DNA of 64,000 bases from DASZIT01 sp963709665 (GTDB lineage Bacteria; Actinomycetota; Acidimicrobiia; Acidimicrobiales; RAAP-2), in assembly GCA_963709665.1 (NCBI GenBank), contig CAVPWU010000002.1, positions 1,178,001-1,242,000 of the forward strand. Reading direction: 5' to 3'. Shown here one piece after another: positions 62,995 through 64,000 of the stretch (the stretch's first letter is position 1; each line of letters starts with the position of its first letter). The notes under the pieces were generated by a model. That model was not told the origin of the DNA. It did not search any database and saw only the letters and a list, made by a program, of their open reading frames with translations. The position numbers and the translations under genes were made by a program.

Positions 62995-63738
62995 GTGTCT
63001 GGCGAACAACGACCTGGATGTGACACCGCCGTCCGGCTCTACCTTCTGGGCGGGTTCGAGCTGACCGTCGGACATCGACCTGTCTGCCTCCCGGCGGGTC
63101 TGAAACGGCTGTTGGCCCTCCTGGCCGTGCGCGGCCACCGGGTGACCCGCAGCTACATCGCCGGAATGCTCTGGGGCGGAGTCAGTGAGGAACGGGCCCA
63201 GGGGAGCCTCCGCTCCGACCTCTCCCGTCTGCGGTCCCTGGGGCTCTCGCTGGTCGAGAAGCAGGGCGACACCCTCGACCTCGCCCCCCACGTCGAGGTG
63301 GACCTCTACCAGGCCAACCAGACGGCCCGGTCGGTGATCGATGCCGACCGGTCCCGGAGTGGGTCGGCGGACGGCACCCTGCTGATCGACCCCCGGATGA
63401 CCTCCGAGCTCCTCCCCGGTTGGTACGACGAGTGGGTGCTCGCCGAGCGGGAGCGGCACCGCCAGCTGACCCTCCACGCCCTGGAACTGCTCTGCACCAG
63501 CCTCACCGGCGACCGGAAGTACGCCGACGCGGTGCTGGCCGGTCTGGCGGCGGTCACCCAGGAGCCACTCCGGGAGAGCTCCCACCGTGCCCTGATGAAG
63601 GCCCACCTGGCGGCCGACAACCCCGGCGAGGCCATCCGCTGCTTCGAGCGGTACCGGGAGCTGGCCGCCGACGCCCTGGGGGTGGACCCCTCCGCCTCGA
63701 TGCGGGCACTGGTGGCCGGCGTGGGGTCGGTGCGGTAG
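62995..63738 (+). CDS. SARP-type transcriptional regulator (BTAD domain)
   Basis: A 247-residue single-domain-set activator of the AfsR/SARP family. The N-terminal winged-helix segment runs LYLLGGFELTVGHRPVCLPA, KRLLALLAVRGHRVTRSYIA, MLWGGVSEERAQGSLRSDLS and RLRSLGLSLVEKQGDTLDLA. The C-terminal bacterial transcriptional activation domain has LLPGWYDEWVLAERERHRQL and TQEPLRESSHRALMKAHLAA then EAIRCFERYRELAADALGVD. No ATPase or TPR extension follows. GTG 62995 has a GGAG upstream. Its stop shares a base with the next start (TAGTG), so the regulator and the PAAR-like protein are made together. Confidence 0.85.
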   Translation: MSGEQRPGCDTAVRLYLLGGFELTVGHRPVCLPAGLKRLLALLAVRGHRVTRSYIAGMLWGGVSEERAQGSLRSDLSRLRSLGLSLVEKQGDTLDLAPHVEVDLYQANQTARSVIDADRSRSGSADGTLLIDPRMTSELLPGWYDEWVLAERERHRQLTLHALELLCTSLTGDRKYADAVLAGLAAVTQEPLRESSHRALMKAHLAADNPGEAIRCFERYRELAADALGVDPSASMRALVAGVGSVR

Positions 63739-64000
63739 TGCCGGCCCTGGTCTGCACCGGAGCCGCCCTCCAGTGCACGATGGGGGCGGCCCCCTCCACC
63801 TTCGCCGCCAGCGGGACCGACGTGACGACGGCGACCCCGGTGGGAGTGGTCTCCGACACCACGGCGGTCAGCATCCCCCCCTTCGGCATGTGCATGTCCC
63901 CGTCGAACCCGCGAGGTGGCGGCGGCCACCGCCGCCGCCATGGGCGTCCTCACCCCCCAGCCCTGCATGCCGGTGGTGTCCGGACCGTGGAGCCCCGGGT
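63738..64000 (+). CDS. DUF4280 (PAAR-like) protein, partial at window edge, frameshifted
   Basis: The first ~88 codons are inside the window. It reads V-P-A-L-V-C-T-G-A-A-L-Q-C-T-M-G then APSTFAASG, VSIPPFGMCMSPSNP and, one frame over from about 63911, EVAAATAAAMGVLTPQPCMP and VVSGPWSPG. This is the DUF4280 pattern (paired Cys, FGMC-S-NP, GVLTPxPC), a PAAR-like tip protein family of type VI and extracellular contractile injection systems. The continuation outside the window was not seen. The start GTG 63738 overlaps the regulator stop. Confidence 0.75.
   Translation, partial: MPALVCTGAALQCTMGAAPSTFAASGTDVTTATPVGVVSDTTAVSIPPFGMCMSPSNPRGGGGHRRRHGRPHPPALHAGGVRTVEPR

Overview
The window is very GC-rich and densely coded. 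Several features point to a high-GC actinobacterium, most likely of the class Acidimicrobiia or a relative: F420-type enzymes (an LLM-class oxidoreductase and a Ddn-like protein), an imuA'-imuB-dnaE2 mutagenesis cassette behind an actinobacterial LexA box, DUF2630 and SCO6745-type proteins, class-E-sortase-like LAFTG tails, and secreted proteins made of GYW repeats. The assignment is inferred from gene families. No rRNA, tRNA, CRISPR array or transposase was seen.

Layout. (1) 1-11808, minus strand: one long leftward operon, most junctions overlapping by a few bases. It begins with a membrane-anchored secreted protein, a large phosphate-type binding protein and a ~1,100-residue adhesin-like protein, followed by two smaller surface proteins of the same family. 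Then come pstC, pstA and an LAFTG-tailed pstS, and the start of another exported protein. No pstB is present. The control region (11809-12319) carries two arrays of 11-bp direct repeats that look like PhoP boxes. (2) 12320-22895: mixed housekeeping and accessory genes (DUF2630, histidine phosphatase, SnoaL-like, aldo/keto reductase, VOC, GNAT, DUF1275, an ABC-F protein, thioesterase and acyl-CoA dehydrogenase), then an encapsulated ferritin without a shell gene, an Rpf-like secreted protein and a beta-hydroxyacid dehydrogenase. (3) 22928-31255: ferric-iron-type ABC permease and ATPase, threonine ammonia-lyase, EttA, a second GYW-repeat secreted protein and a membrane protein. (4) 31571-37028: the SOS mutagenesis operon. 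(5) 37183-47142: LLM oxidoreductase, an ECF41-like sigma factor divergent from its likely target, Ddn-like protein, patatin, desaturase, transglutaminase, CtaG, HDAC-like deacetylase, and a zinc-ribbon protein overlapping a Ser/Gly-repeat protein. (6) 47171-53690: a TetR-HAD operon facing a metal-hydrolase/flavin-monooxygenase/SDR operon, a thioesterase and an SCO6745-type protein. (7) 53784-62571: LemA, HtpX, a secreted copper monooxygenase, ferredoxin, exported SurE, and a cupin-P450-reductase group with an alcohol dehydrogenase. (8) 62995-64000: a SARP-type regulator overlapping a PAAR-like DUF4280 gene that runs off the window.

Sequence quality matters here. About twenty apparent single-base frameshifts interrupt otherwise well-conserved genes. 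Ten of them lie in the first 7 kb, the rest are spread thinly. They look more like assembly indels than true decay, but the sequence alone cannot decide this. Gene boundaries given for these loci are reconstructions across frames.
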